Shown: positions 42,850-52,201, numbered from the stretch's first letter. The stretch: 64,000 nt of DNA from Alphaproteobacteria bacterium (GCA_005884685.1 VBAH01000028.1:124001-188000); one strand, 5' to 3'. The notes: a model not told the origin generated them from the letters alone. A program made the numbers and translations.

Positions 42850-43137
42850 CTAGGAGCACTCTTTCAGAGCGAGGAGGTTGTCCTTCCAAACGCCGTCGGC
42901 AAAAGTCTGGAGAAACTTGTTGCCTGCAGCGCTTGTACGGACGCCGACCGATGCCGTCACGCCACCCTCCGAAGTGAAGAAGCGATGGGTTTTTTGCTCG
43001 ATCATCCGGACAACGTTCGGGACCGTATCTTTCCAACGTCCTGAACCGTCCGGCTTAGGTCCGCCCACATGTGTGATGTGCTCATGAGGGCTGTTGCGGT
43101 TTGGCTTATTGATGCAGTCGATTCTGTAGTCAGCCAC
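42850..43137 (-). CDS. DUF3892 domain protein
   Basis: The 95-residue product fits DUF3892: 'YRIDCINKPNRNSPHEHITHVGG', 'VPNVVRMIEQKTHRFFTSEGGVTASVGVRTSAAGNKFLQTFADGVWKDNLLAL'. The family is small and of unknown function, often encoded on islands. A GTG start at 43137 is chosen since AAAGGTGG stands a few bases ahead and the domain begins at once. Confidence 0.75.
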   Translation of the reverse strand: MADYRIDCINKPNRNSPHEHITHVGGPKPDGSGRWKDTVPNVVRMIEQKTHRFFTSEGGVTASVGVRTSAAGNKFLQTFADGVWKDNLLALKECS

Positions 43138-43272
43138 GGGCTGCCACCTTTCAAAAAGATGACCCGTCCGAAGCCTCCGGGTCATTGATCTTTGGGGAGG
43201 GGCCAGCTAGATTCGTGGTGTTCAAGACACGACTAGCGGGGCTTCGGCCCTCGGGTTTAGGGAAACCGGCTG

Positions 43273-43524
43273 TTAGCGCAGCCGGTTTTCTTGCCATGCC
43301 ACCTTCGGGACCAGGTAGGGTCCCTTGGGCGGTAAGTCCTTGGTGGTGGCGGCCGGAACGCCCGGAAACCGGGACCCATCCTTGATTTCAGCAATGCGGC
43401 CCTGATTCACGCCGAAGAACGCTGCGATATCGTGGTGACGGTCACCGCGGTCGATCATCCCTCGAATCAGCGCGGCATCCTGTGCCGTCAGTGCGAGCCC
43501 GCTCGGCTCGGCTCTAGTACCCAT
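43273..43524 (-). CDS. Small HTH DNA-binding protein
   Basis: The 83-residue product has a helix-turn-helix: 'LTAQDAALIRGMIDRGDRHHDIAAFFGVNQGRIAEIKDG', of the kind used in transposon resolvases and phage regulators. GGAGAAG lies ahead of ATG 43524. It is divergent from the restriction operon that begins at 43690 and might regulate it. Confidence 0.7.
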   Translation of the reverse strand: MGTRAEPSGLALTAQDAALIRGMIDRGDRHHDIAAFFGVNQGRIAEIKDGSRFPGVPAATTKDLPPKGPYLVPKVAWQENRLR

Positions 43525-43689
43525 ATTTCTTCTCCGATCTTGGTTGCTCTCGCCAGACTCACGTCCGACGCTGCCAAGATGGAGAAAGGTTCGGAGGAAA
43601 TCAAGACGTATTCGAATATTTTTCTTCCGTAGCTGAATACGTTTCATTTTTGTATTGACCGTGGCTGCTCGAAAGCGCATAAAACTGCC

Positions 43690-44322
43690 ATGAAAGCAGC
43701 CTCGGTGCAACCTCTTCGACCTACAGCTTCTGTCCGCCTAGGGGACATCGCGGAGGTGTTCGCGGGTATCGGCGTGTCACGCGAAGACACCCTTGAGCGC
43801 CCCGGCGAGAAGCTGCCCGTAATTGGCGTGCGCGATCTGCATGACGGCGCGGTGACCCCGCTCGCGGCCTTGGACGCGGTGGGCTTCCCCGATGTTTCTC
43901 GCGCAAAAACCTACGTCGTGCGCACTCACGACGTGCTCGTCACAGGCCGGGGGACAGTGCTGAAGTTTGGGCTTGTCGGCGATGAGACGGCCGGCGCGGT
44001 AGCCAGTGGCAATGTCATCGTCGTTCGCCCCGGCCCGAAGGCGACCGGCGGCGCGCTTTTCGGGATTCTATCGAGCGAGGTGTTTCGCCCAAAAATCGAA
44101 GTGTTGCGCAGGGGCGCGACTACGCTGTTGTCGTTGTCCCCGAAGGACCTGACCAAGCTCGAAATTGATTTGCCGCCGCTGGACGAGCAGCAGCGCATTG
44201 CCGCGTTTATTGGTGACGCACAGACCGCCTTTCGCACCGCCATCGAGGCCGCCGAAATCCGCCGCACGCTCGCACGCCGTTTAGTGGATGTGCGCCTTTT
44301 CGGCGGCAAACAGAAAAACTGA
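43690..44322 (+). CDS. Half-size HsdS-like specificity subunit
   Basis: The 210-residue protein looks like one target-recognition domain plus one conserved helix of type I specificity subunits: 'VRLGDIAEVFAGIGVSREDT', 'VIGVRDLHDGAVTPL', 'DVLVTGRGTVLKFGLV', 'GNVIVVRPG', and the C-terminal 'LTKLEIDLPPLDEQQRIAAFIGDAQTAFRTAIEAAEIRRTLARRL'. A normal HsdS has two such units. It is the first gene of the operon, 7 bp before hsdM, and could act as a dimer giving a second specificity. GC is higher than in the rest of the operon. Confidence 0.8.
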   Translation: MKAASVQPLRPTASVRLGDIAEVFAGIGVSREDTLERPGEKLPVIGVRDLHDGAVTPLAALDAVGFPDVSRAKTYVVRTHDVLVTGRGTVLKFGLVGDETAGAVASGNVIVVRPGPKATGGALFGILSSEVFRPKIEVLRRGATTLLSLSPKDLTKLEIDLPPLDEQQRIAAFIGDAQTAFRTAIEAAEIRRTLARRLVDVRLFGGKQKN

Positions 44323-44329
44323 GGAAAAC

Positions 44330-45856
44330 ATGGCCAAACTCACACGCTCTGAACTTGAAAACCACCTTTGGAAATCCGCCGACATTTTGCGGGGCTCCAT
44401 CGATAGCTCGGACTACAAGATTTACATCTTCGGCTTCCTATTCCTGAAGCGTCTTTCGGACCGCTTTGAGGAAGAGGCTCAGGAATGCATTCGCAAAGGT
44501 ATGTCAGCTGACATCGCCTACAATGACCCGGACGAACACGAATTTTTCCTGCCTGAAAGATCTCGCTGGACAGAACTCAAGAAACTAACGACCGGCATCG
44601 GCGACCAACTCAACAAGGCTTGCGCGGCGATCGAAGATGCCAACCCCTCGATAGAGGGGGTTCTCGCCAATATAGACTTCAATTCGGAATCGCGTCTTGG
44701 CGACGCCAAGAACCGAGAGGGCGTTCTTGCCAGATTGATCGACCATTTCTCGCGGCTGGATCTCACCAACGCGTCGTTGTCCGAGCCAGACATGTTGGGT
44801 CGTGCCTATGAATATCTCATCGACAAGTTTGCCGACGACGCTGGAAAGAAGGGTGGAGAGTTCTACACACCTCACCACGTGGTGCGCCTGATCGTCGAGC
44901 TGCTCGATCCTAAGCCGGGAATGCGTATCAGTGACCCCACCTGTGGATCAGGCGGCATGTTGATCCAGAGTGCAGACCACGTCGCGCAGCTTGAAGGAAA
45001 ACGGCTCGGTCAGCCGATCAACATCACCCTCCACGGACAAGAAAAGAACTTAGGCACATGGGCCATCGCCAAGATGAACCTCTTGCTACACGGACTGCGC
45101 GACGCACGGATTGAAAAAGGCGACACTATCCGCAATCCGCGGCTGCTTGATAGTGATGGCAACTTGATCCTTTACGATCGCGTAGTTGCCAATCCTCCAT
45201 TCTCGCTTGATGCCTGGGGAGCGGATGACGTGTCGGGCGAGAACGAAAAGAAAAGCTTCAACCGGTTTGTCTATGGAATTCCGCCAAAGAATATGGGGGA
45301 TCTTGCATTTGTTCAGCACATGGTGGCGACACTCAATACGAAGGGCATGTGTGGCGTAGTCATGCCGCATGGTGTGCTTTTTCGCGGCTCCGGAGATGGG
45401 CGCATCCGCGAGGGAATGCTGAAGGCGGATTTGTTCGAGGCCATTATTGGTCTGCCGGAAAATCTTTTCGCGGGTACTGGCATTCCCGCTACGGTCCTGA
45501 TCCTCAACAAAGCAAAGGCGCCCGCACGCAAGGGCAAAGTGTTGTTCATCAATGGTGCGAAGGAATTCGTGGAGCGACCCAAAAAGAATATCATGGACGA
45601 TAGCAACATTATGCGTACCGTCGACGCATTCCGTGCGTGGAAGGATGAAGATCGTTTTTGCCGCGTCGTTGACATTAAGGAGGTAGAGGAGAACGACTTC
45701 AACCTCAATATCTCTCGCTACATCGATACGTTGGAGCCTGAAAAGCCGATCAATGTGAAAGCCGAGCTCGAAAAGCTCTGGAAGGCAGAGCGGGTGCGGG
45801 ATGAGGCAGCCACACGCATGAACGCCCTTCTCAAGGAGATGGGCTATGTGGGATAA
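44330..45856 (+). CDS. hsdM: Type I restriction-modification methyltransferase HsdM
   Basis: The 508-residue N6-adenine methyltransferase has the HsdM N-terminal domain ('LENHLWKSADILRGSIDSSDYKIYIFGFLFLKRLSDRFEEE'), SAM motif 'DPTCGSGGMLIQSA' after 'GGEFYTPHHVVRLIVELL', and the catalytic motif 'VVANPPFSLDAWG' (N-P-P-F). The start at 44330 has GAGGAAA ahead of it. It overlaps the full-length hsdS by 11 bp. Confidence 0.96.
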   Translation: MAKLTRSELENHLWKSADILRGSIDSSDYKIYIFGFLFLKRLSDRFEEEAQECIRKGMSADIAYNDPDEHEFFLPERSRWTELKKLTTGIGDQLNKACAAIEDANPSIEGVLANIDFNSESRLGDAKNREGVLARLIDHFSRLDLTNASLSEPDMLGRAYEYLIDKFADDAGKKGGEFYTPHHVVRLIVELLDPKPGMRISDPTCGSGGMLIQSADHVAQLEGKRLGQPINITLHGQEKNLGTWAIAKMNLLLHGLRDARIEKGDTIRNPRLLDSDGNLILYDRVVANPPFSLDAWGADDVSGENEKKSFNRFVYGIPPKNMGDLAFVQHMVATLNTKGMCGVVMPHGVLFRGSGDGRIREGMLKADLFEAIIGLPENLFAGTGIPATVLILNKAKAPARKGKVLFINGAKEFVERPKKNIMDDSNIMRTVDAFRAWKDEDRFCRVVDIKEVEENDFNLNISRYIDTLEPEKPINVKAELEKLWKAERVRDEAATRMNALLKEMGYVG

Positions 45857-47156
45857 GCGGCCGGCCGACTGGGATGTGAAACGACTATCGGAAATAGCAA
45901 CCCGGATAGTAAGAAAGAATGATGGAGCTGGACATCCCGTCATGACGATTTCGGCAAAGCGTGGCTTCATGCTTCAGTCCGACAAATATAGTCGTGACAT
46001 GGCCGGGCAGAGCGCAGAACGCTATATCCTACTTAGAAAAGGTGAATTCGCATACAATAAGGGTAATTCTCAAACAGCACCTCAAGGCTGCATCTTTCGA
46101 CTAAATCAAGAAACGGCAATCATCCCGTTTGTTTACTACTGCTTTTCGATCGATAGAGATATCGATCCAGACTATGCAACGCATGCATTTCAGGGTGGAA
46201 TTTTAAATCGAGAACTTGCTCGCGCAATAAACTCCGGCGTCCGAAATGACGGCCTGCTAAACCTGCCGGCGGAAGACTTTTTTCGCTTGCAGTTGGCTGT
46301 CCCGCCCATCGCTGAACAGCGCGCCATCGCCGAGGTTATGGGCTCGTTGGAACAAACCATTGCTAAGACGAAGGCGTTTATTGAGACTATTGCCCAAACC
46401 AAGCACGCGACGATGCGCGAGCTACTCACGGTTGGTATCAGACGCGTCACAGTGCCGTTGAAGAGACTTCAAACTCGATGGGTTCTTGGGCGCATCGCCG
46501 AAGGCATCACGCATATCCCAATCGATTGGGAATTGGTGACCCTCACTAAGGTCGCCAAACTTGAGAGCGGGCATACGCCGAGTCGCGACAAGCCGAATTA
46601 TTGGGGGGGCGGCGATATCCCTTGGCTTTCACTTGCGGATACCGACGCGCTTGATGCTCTCGAAGTCAATAAAACGTCAGAATGCGTCACGGCCGAGGGA
46701 ATAGCGAAATCTTCTGCCCGAATTCTTCCCAAGGACACCGTAGTATTCTCACGTACGGCAACTGTAGGAAAGGCAACGCGTCTAAAGCGGCCGATGGCGA
46801 CTAGCCAGGACTTTGCAAATTGGGTTTGCGGTCCGACGCTACTTCCTGCCTACTTAGTGCAGGTCTTCCGCCATATGGGGCGCGAATGGGAGCGACTTCA
46901 AGAGGGGAGCACGCATCAAACGATCTACATGCCGGTATTCAAGAAGCTGCAAATACTTCGGCCTCCAAAAATCGAGCAGGAGAAGATTGCCGAAATTGGT
47001 GAAGCGTTTGACCGTCGTATCGCGAGCGAGCAGGATGCCTTGGCAACGCTGGTCCGAAATCGCGCCGCACTCGCCCAAGAGCTTCTCTCTGGTCGCCTTC
47101 GCCTACCCGATAGTGTGATTGCACGCCATCGCAACAAGCCGGGGAAGGCGGCATGA
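45846..47156 (+). CDS. hsdS: Type I restriction-modification specificity subunit HsdS
   Basis: The 436-residue protein has the two-domain layout: first domain from 'DWDVKRLSEIATRIVRKNDG' to 'LPAEDFFRLQLAVPPIAEQRAIAEVMGSLEQTIAKTKAFIETIAQTKHATMRELL', second from 'IDWELVTLTKVAKLESGHTPSRDKPNYWGGGDIPWLSLAD' to 'KIEQEKIAEIGEAFDRRIASEQDALATLVRNRAALAQELLSGRLRL'. Each ends with the conserved long helix that spaces the target domains. The recognised DNA sequence is not readable from this. Overlaps join it to hsdM (11 bp) and hsdR (ATGA). Confidence 0.94.
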   Translation: MWDKRPADWDVKRLSEIATRIVRKNDGAGHPVMTISAKRGFMLQSDKYSRDMAGQSAERYILLRKGEFAYNKGNSQTAPQGCIFRLNQETAIIPFVYYCFSIDRDIDPDYATHAFQGGILNRELARAINSGVRNDGLLNLPAEDFFRLQLAVPPIAEQRAIAEVMGSLEQTIAKTKAFIETIAQTKHATMRELLTVGIRRVTVPLKRLQTRWVLGRIAEGITHIPIDWELVTLTKVAKLESGHTPSRDKPNYWGGGDIPWLSLADTDALDALEVNKTSECVTAEGIAKSSARILPKDTVVFSRTATVGKATRLKRPMATSQDFANWVCGPTLLPAYLVQVFRHMGREWERLQEGSTHQTIYMPVFKKLQILRPPKIEQEKIAEIGEAFDRRIASEQDALATLVRNRAALAQELLSGRLRLPDSVIARHRNKPGKAA

Positions 47157-50122
47157 GCTCGGCCAACGATAAGCTTGAGTTGGAGTGGGCGGAGGAACCG
47201 GCCGCCGATCTTCTGCGAGTGCTGTTCGACTTTCAGACGTTGTCGGGAGAAGATGTGCGCCGTCTGCGTGAGGGCAACGCGACTGAACCGGTGCTAACAG
47301 TCCGACTCGCCGAATGTCTTGCGCGCCTCAATCCTTGGCTCGCTGATGATGGCGTGCGTCGTGCGGTAGCTGGCGTGACACGTATCGCAGCTGTCGATAT
47401 CATCGAGGCCAACGAAAACGCGCACACCTCGCTTTCGTATGGTGTCACCGTACCACACACTGAGAACGGCCGACGACAAGACCGCACCGTGCGATTTTTC
47501 AATTTTGACGATCCGTCGGCTAACGTATTTGAGTTCGCGCGGCAGGTTTCGATCAAGGGAGCGCGCCAGGAAATCATCCCGGACATTATCGTCTACGTGA
47601 ACGGGCTCCCACTTGCGGTTATTGAGTGTAAATCACCAGCACTCGCCGATCCGATCGGCGAAGCCATACGCCAGTTCCGCCGATATGAGGGGCGCGATGA
47701 GTTCTTGGGGCTTGGTGCGCCACGCCTGTTCGAGACCGCGCAATTCTCCATCGCCCTTGCGCGTGATGTGGCGAAATACGGCACGGCGCTAACCCCCGCG
47801 CGCCAATGGGCAGAATGGAAAGATCCTTACCCGCTGACCCTCGATCAACTGACCGCACAACTCGGGCGCACGCCCACAGGCCAAGATATCTTGCTTGCCG
47901 GACTTCTCGCACCTGCAAATTTGCTCGATCTGGTCCGCAATTTCGTGATGTTCGAAACGATCGACGGCCGACGCATGAAGAAGCTCGCTCGCTATCAGCA
48001 ATTCATCGCTGTTGGAAAAGCGATTGAACGTATTCGGACTGCAGTCAATCCGCAGCGCCGGGGCGGCGTTATCCATCACACCCAAGGCTCTGGAAAGTCT
48101 CTGACTATGGTGTTTTTGGCAACGAAGCTTCGCCGCTTGCCGGAGGCCGAAAACCCAACACTCGTCATAGTGACCGACCGTAATGATCTTGACGATCAGA
48201 TTACTGCTCAGTTCAAACGCTCCGGCTTCCCCAACCCAATTCAGGCCGAAAGCGGCGAAGCGCTACGAAAGGCTGTTGCCGGAGGCGCCGGAACAACAGT
48301 TTTGACGACGGTACATAAATTCCACAGTGCAGTGCCGAAGCGCGCCTCGATTATTACTGATGCTCGAAACGTATTTGTCATGGTGGACGAAGCGCACCGC
48401 ACGCAATACGGCGCTCTCGCGGCCCGGATGCGCGCTGGCCTGCCTAATGCTTGTATGCTTGCATTTACAGGTACACCCATCGACAAGAAGGATCGTAGCA
48501 CTCGCGAAGTATTCGGGGACTACCTGCACCGCTATTTGATTGATCAAGCGGTGAAGGACGGCGCGACGGTCCCCATCTTCTATGAGATGCGCGATGCGCG
48601 ATTGCGCATCGATGGACGCGACCTTGAGCGGGACATCCGGGCGGCCTTCCCGGAGCTGTCAGATAAAGAGATTGAGAAGCTGAAACGCGGGATGCGCCTT
48701 CAGGAAAAGCTTGCGGGCGCTAAGGTGCGTGTGGAAACAATTGCCAAGGACATCCTCGAACACTATCGGACGACGATCGAACCGAACGGCTTCAAGGCGC
48801 AGATCGTGACCGTGAGTCGCGATGTAGCGGTGACGTATATCGAAGCGCTGCGAGAGCTCGGCGCACCGGAATGTGCCCTGATTATGTCGGCATCGAACAA
48901 CGATAGCGCACGGCTACAAGCCCACCATTTATCGAAGCGCGAGCGGGATGATCGAATTTCGCGCTTCAAGAAGCCGGACGACCCGCTCAAGATTTTGGTT
49001 GTCTGCGATATGCTCCTGACTGGTTTCGATGCGCCGATTGAACAGGTGCTCTATTTGGATGCGCCGCTGCGCGAGCACACGCTCTTGCAGGCTATTGCCC
49101 GTGTGAACCGTACAGCAGATGGCAAGAGTTATGGGCTTGTCGTCGACTACTGGGGTGATAATCGGCGCATTACTGACGCGCTGGACCTTTTTTCAGAGGA
49201 GGATGGCGTATCCAACGCGCTGCGCCCTCTCTCCGAGAAGATCCAACTTCTCGAAAGCCGTCACCGTGCCGCCATGAGGCTGTTCGAAGGGATGGATCGC
49301 AAACAAGAAGCGCAATGTCTTGCGCTACTCGATCCTGATGACGTTCGAGCTAAATTCGAATTGGACTTTCTTCGCTTTGCGGAAGCGATGGATATGGTCT
49401 TGCCGGACCCCAAAGCCTTGGAAGAGCCCTACGTCTCCGATCTGAAGTGGCTGGCACGGCTACGTGTAACTGCGCGGCGAGCTCATTATCAAGAGCCGTT
49501 CGACCCGAAGGATTACGGTGCGAAGGTCGGCCAAATCATCACCAAGCATCTCTCCGCCGAAGGCGTTGAGCAACTTCTTGCACCCCGCGATATTCTTGAC
49601 CCGGCATTCAAGCAACATCTTGAAACGATGTCGTCAGCGGAAGCCAAGGCCGCAGAAATTGAGCACGCAATTCGTCATGAGATACACGTTCACCGCGACG
49701 AAAACCCGACTGCTTATGCTTCACTGTGGGAGCAGCTAGAGAAAATTGTTAACGATCGGCGGCAGTCTCGCATCTCCGCCGCCAGTGCGCTTGAACGATT
49801 GCAGGAAATTGCGTTGCAGATTTCGAGTGCGCGCGCCGGCGGTAGCGGATCAGGGAAGGGACTGACAGGTACGGCGGGTGCCATTCTGCCCTTTATCGAC
49901 GATGCTGTTGCAATCGAGGCCCGTACCGGCGCTGCAACGGATGTTGCAAAGGCGCTGGAAAGTTATGCTGTGGTTATTGATTGGCAGCACAAAGAGGATG
50001 TGCAGCGCCAAATGCGTCGGGCGATAAAAGAGCGACTTCGAACGATCGGAATGGATGCAGCAAAAATTGAAGCGGTCACCGCTAAAGTTATGGATGTGGC
50101 ACGCGCGAGACTAGCTCGATGA
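47153..50122 (+). CDS. hsdR: Type I restriction endonuclease HsdR
   Basis: The 989-residue motor/nuclease subunit has an N-terminal PD-(D/E)xK-type nuclease ('IIPDIIVYVNGLPLAVIECKSPALADPIGEAI'), then a superfamily 2 translocase with Walker A 'HHTQGSGKSLTM', DEAH box 'VDEAHRTQYG', motif III 'AFTGTPI' and 'LLTGFDAPIEQVLYLDAPLREHTLLQAIARVNRT'. It cuts unmodified DNA together with HsdM and HsdS. The gene overlaps both neighbours by 4 bp. Confidence 0.96.
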   Translation: MSSANDKLELEWAEEPAADLLRVLFDFQTLSGEDVRRLREGNATEPVLTVRLAECLARLNPWLADDGVRRAVAGVTRIAAVDIIEANENAHTSLSYGVTVPHTENGRRQDRTVRFFNFDDPSANVFEFARQVSIKGARQEIIPDIIVYVNGLPLAVIECKSPALADPIGEAIRQFRRYEGRDEFLGLGAPRLFETAQFSIALARDVAKYGTALTPARQWAEWKDPYPLTLDQLTAQLGRTPTGQDILLAGLLAPANLLDLVRNFVMFETIDGRRMKKLARYQQFIAVGKAIERIRTAVNPQRRGGVIHHTQGSGKSLTMVFLATKLRRLPEAENPTLVIVTDRNDLDDQITAQFKRSGFPNPIQAESGEALRKAVAGGAGTTVLTTVHKFHSAVPKRASIITDARNVFVMVDEAHRTQYGALAARMRAGLPNACMLAFTGTPIDKKDRSTREVFGDYLHRYLIDQAVKDGATVPIFYEMRDARLRIDGRDLERDIRAAFPELSDKEIEKLKRGMRLQEKLAGAKVRVETIAKDILEHYRTTIEPNGFKAQIVTVSRDVAVTYIEALRELGAPECALIMSASNNDSARLQAHHLSKRERDDRISRFKKPDDPLKILVVCDMLLTGFDAPIEQVLYLDAPLREHTLLQAIARVNRTADGKSYGLVVDYWGDNRRITDALDLFSEEDGVSNALRPLSEKIQLLESRHRAAMRLFEGMDRKQEAQCLALLDPDDVRAKFELDFLRFAEAMDMVLPDPKALEEPYVSDLKWLARLRVTARRAHYQEPFDPKDYGAKVGQIITKHLSAEGVEQLLAPRDILDPAFKQHLETMSSAEAKAAEIEHAIRHEIHVHRDENPTAYASLWEQLEKIVNDRRQSRISAASALERLQEIALQISSARAGGSGSGKGLTGTAGAILPFIDDAVAIEARTGAATDVAKALESYAVVIDWQHKEDVQRQMRRAIKERLRTIGMDAAKIEAVTAKVMDVARARLAR

Positions 50123-50847
50123 ATTCAATTCTGGAGCATAGCATCGATTTTGGCGGTGAGGTCGTCAAGTTTTCGATCGAGCGAACATCGAGAAGGAAGA
50201 CGGTTGCGATTTCCGTCGGCTACGATGGCGTTCGTGTACTCGCTCCCGCTGATCTCGATCTCGATAAGATCATTAGAGTTGTTCGCAACAAGGGACCGTG
50301 GTTGTTGCGGAAGCAAGCCGGTTACAGAGAGTTAGGCGGAGAGCCGATTGTCCGCGAATTCGTCAACGGCGAAACATTCTACTATTTGGGGCGAGCATAT
50401 CGACTCAGGCGCGTGACCGATCGATCCTTAGCTGCAACTGAGATTGCAGCGCGCGGATCGCACCTTATTGCGCTGGTCAAGCCCGATGCACAAGCGGCTG
50501 ACATCCGGAATGCACTTCGTCGATGGTATCGAGAACGAGCTAAAATACAGTTCGTTGAGTGTGCGCAGAGAATGGCACAGCGCCTCGGTGTGCAAACGCC
50601 GACTGTTCTAGTTGTAGATCAGTCGAAGAGGTGGGGGAGCTGCGACGCAAAAGGGCGCATTCGTCTAAATTGGCGGCTAACAATGGCCCCGAGATCATTG
50701 ATTGACTATGTCATTGCTCACGAGGTTTGCCATATCTTAGAGCACAACCACTCGCGTCGTTTCTGGCGAAACCTAGAAGTTGTTATGCCTGATTACGAAG
50801 AGCGCGTGCGACGACTAAGCCGAAAAGGCCATCTATACGCTTTCTAG
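50119..50847 (+). CDS. YgjP-like zinc metalloprotease (SprT/M48 type)
   Basis: The 242-residue protein is of the YgjP/DUF45 family, with the zinc motif H-E-x2-H ('IAHEVCHILEHNHSRRFW') and 'WGSCDAKGRIRLNWRLTMAP' before it. Members are often found next to type I hsdR genes; the role there is not known. The start overlaps the hsdR stop (ATGA), so it belongs to the restriction operon. Confidence 0.9.
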   Translation: MNSILEHSIDFGGEVVKFSIERTSRRKTVAISVGYDGVRVLAPADLDLDKIIRVVRNKGPWLLRKQAGYRELGGEPIVREFVNGETFYYLGRAYRLRRVTDRSLAATEIAARGSHLIALVKPDAQAADIRNALRRWYRERAKIQFVECAQRMAQRLGVQTPTVLVVDQSKRWGSCDAKGRIRLNWRLTMAPRSLIDYVIAHEVCHILEHNHSRRFWRNLEVVMPDYEERVRRLSRKGHLYAF

Positions 50848-51213
50848 CGAACAAGGAGATTTGTCGCCCTCTGGCGCGGCAGCGCGCGCGTTGTCGCGAC
50901 CGGTCGGGGTTTGTCGCGCTCCTTCACGACCGAAGAGTTGCACACTTGGATTCTGAGGGCGAGCGCATTTAGCGGGTAGAATGGAGTACGATAGCGCGTG
51001 CGAATGTCCCCCGGCAGCAGCGTCGATGGGGTACCGTCCGGCGACGGGGTTCCAAAAAAACCGGGCGTAGCCTGATGACACGCAAGGTGCGCGTTTATCC
51101 CCCTGCTTTCGAGCAGGGGTTTTCTTACGCTTCGAAAAACTCGCGCGAGGGATTGAAGCCCGAAGGGCGGCAACGAAGTGCCGTTCACGAAAGCCCGGTC
51201 CGAAGGACGCGCC
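50848..51213. other. Gene-free stretch after the restriction operon
   Basis: No convincing gene. Near 50885-50915 there is a GTCGCGAC palindrome and related 'TTGTCGCG' units, like those in the 42145-42732 gene. A terminator lies at 51100. A minus-strand open frame crosses the area but is low-complexity and probably not coding. Confidence 0.5.
51100..51124 (+). terminator. Intrinsic terminator
   Basis: A perfect 8-bp stem (CCCCTGCT at 51100-51107 with AGCAGGGG at 51112-51119, loop TTCG) is followed by TTTTCTT. It is the first strong terminator after the hsd operon, about 250 bp beyond its last gene. Confidence 0.85.
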
Positions 51214-51882
51214 CTAAAGCTTCGGCAAGCCCACGACCACATTCCGATTGCGAGCGCACAGCCGACAAGTCGAGCAGGTGACGCCGTCGCGAGTACGGGC
51301 TGGACAGATGACAACCTTGCGGCCTTTCGGCGTGAAGAAGTTTTCTCTGCAGTTTCCTTCGATGATTACGGCGACTGGCGCAATATCAAGGTCGAGGAAT
51401 GCGTCTGCTTCCTCGATACTGTCTGCGCTGAGGTTCACGGTAAAACCGTCAGCTATAGCTTCTTGGATGACCCGTCGGTTGTGGGCGTTATTGAGGACGT
51501 CGTGATGCGTATAGGTGATGCCAAGTTTGCCGCGATTGGCCCATGCCAGGAGCCGGAGCTTCGTGCTGTCTATATTTCCGTTGCGATCTGCGATGAGGTC
51601 GCCAGCCTGGTTGTGGCGCCACGGCGCTCCGGGCGCGAGAGATGAAATGATGCGGAGAAGCTGGTCGAAATTGTAGACACGGATACCGCTACTGAAGCTC
51701 TCTCCGGGATAGTGCGCGTCCAGACCGGACCAAATGAAGCCGCCGAGAAAGCCATGTTCGGCATAGCAGTCAGTCCCTTTCAGCGGACACGTTAAGGGAC
51801 ATGACGCGCGCGGGCTCGTCGTCACTAGCATTGGGCCAGTGATCGGGTTCGATGAGCTGAAGGAGGCTAGGTATTTGTCCAT
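51214..51882 (-). CDS. Phage Gp88-like cysteine-rich protein
   Basis: The 222-residue protein has 'SSNPITGPMLVTTSPRASCPLTCPLKGTDCYAEHGFL', the hallmark of phage proteins of the Gp88/DUF7227 type, and a C-terminal cluster 'CPARTRDGVTCSTCRLCARNRNVVVGLPK'. The two cysteine groups may bind Fe-S clusters or zinc; the first (C-x3-C-x5-C) is not the radical SAM spacing, although a remote link has been considered. The role is not known. ATG 51882 matches the family start; 51924 is also in frame. Confidence 0.7.
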   Translation of the reverse strand: MDKYLASFSSSNPITGPMLVTTSPRASCPLTCPLKGTDCYAEHGFLGGFIWSGLDAHYPGESFSSGIRVYNFDQLLRIISSLAPGAPWRHNQAGDLIADRNGNIDSTKLRLLAWANRGKLGITYTHHDVLNNAHNRRVIQEAIADGFTVNLSADSIEEADAFLDLDIAPVAVIIEGNCRENFFTPKGRKVVICPARTRDGVTCSTCRLCARNRNVVVGLPKL

Positions 51883-51942
51883 GGTACGATTTGGAAACCG
51901 CCGATCATTGGGGTCGCGCGGCATGCACAAAGGAGGCCAGCA

Positions 51943-52167
51943 ATGGCTTTCCCGAATAAGCGTCCGAAGGAAGAGGCGAGAGAAGAAGGCAAGAAGCCCG
52001 ATTGGGTGATCCGCGCCCGGCAGTCGCCAGGCTCAGAGCACTTCATGACGGCCGGCGTCGCATGGAACGTCAAGGTCAACAGTAAGGACGCGCTCAGCGT
52101 GAAGCTGAACGCGCTCCCCGTGAACTTCGACGGTTCGTTGCTCATTCTTGAGCCGCTTCCTGACTAG
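51943..52167 (+). CDS. Small conserved-looking hypothetical protein
   Basis: The 74-residue product ('MAFPNKRPKEEAREEGKKPD' at the start, 'WNVKVNSKDALSVKLNALPV' and 'FDGSLLILEPLPD' near the end) has no domain I can name. AAAGGAGG ahead of ATG 51943 is the clearest ribosome site of the element. It is divergent from the Gp88-like gene and convergent with the H-NS-like gene. Confidence 0.65.
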   Translation: MAFPNKRPKEEAREEGKKPDWVIRARQSPGSEHFMTAGVAWNVKVNSKDALSVKLNALPVNFDGSLLILEPLPD

Positions 52168-52201
52168 GACACTGAGGCTGTCGGGTCTTCACTCGGCAGC
52201 C

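Noticed and set aside
50844-51314. Minus-strand open frame of 156 codons after the restriction operon
   Set aside because: It crosses a terminator and a GTCGCGAC repeat and has no recognisable domain; the 'RPVATT' piece is due to the DNA repeat.
51214-51882. Canonical radical SAM enzyme
   Set aside because: The cysteine spacing is C-x3-C-x5-C and not C-x3-C-x2-C; the phage Gp88-like assignment fits better.
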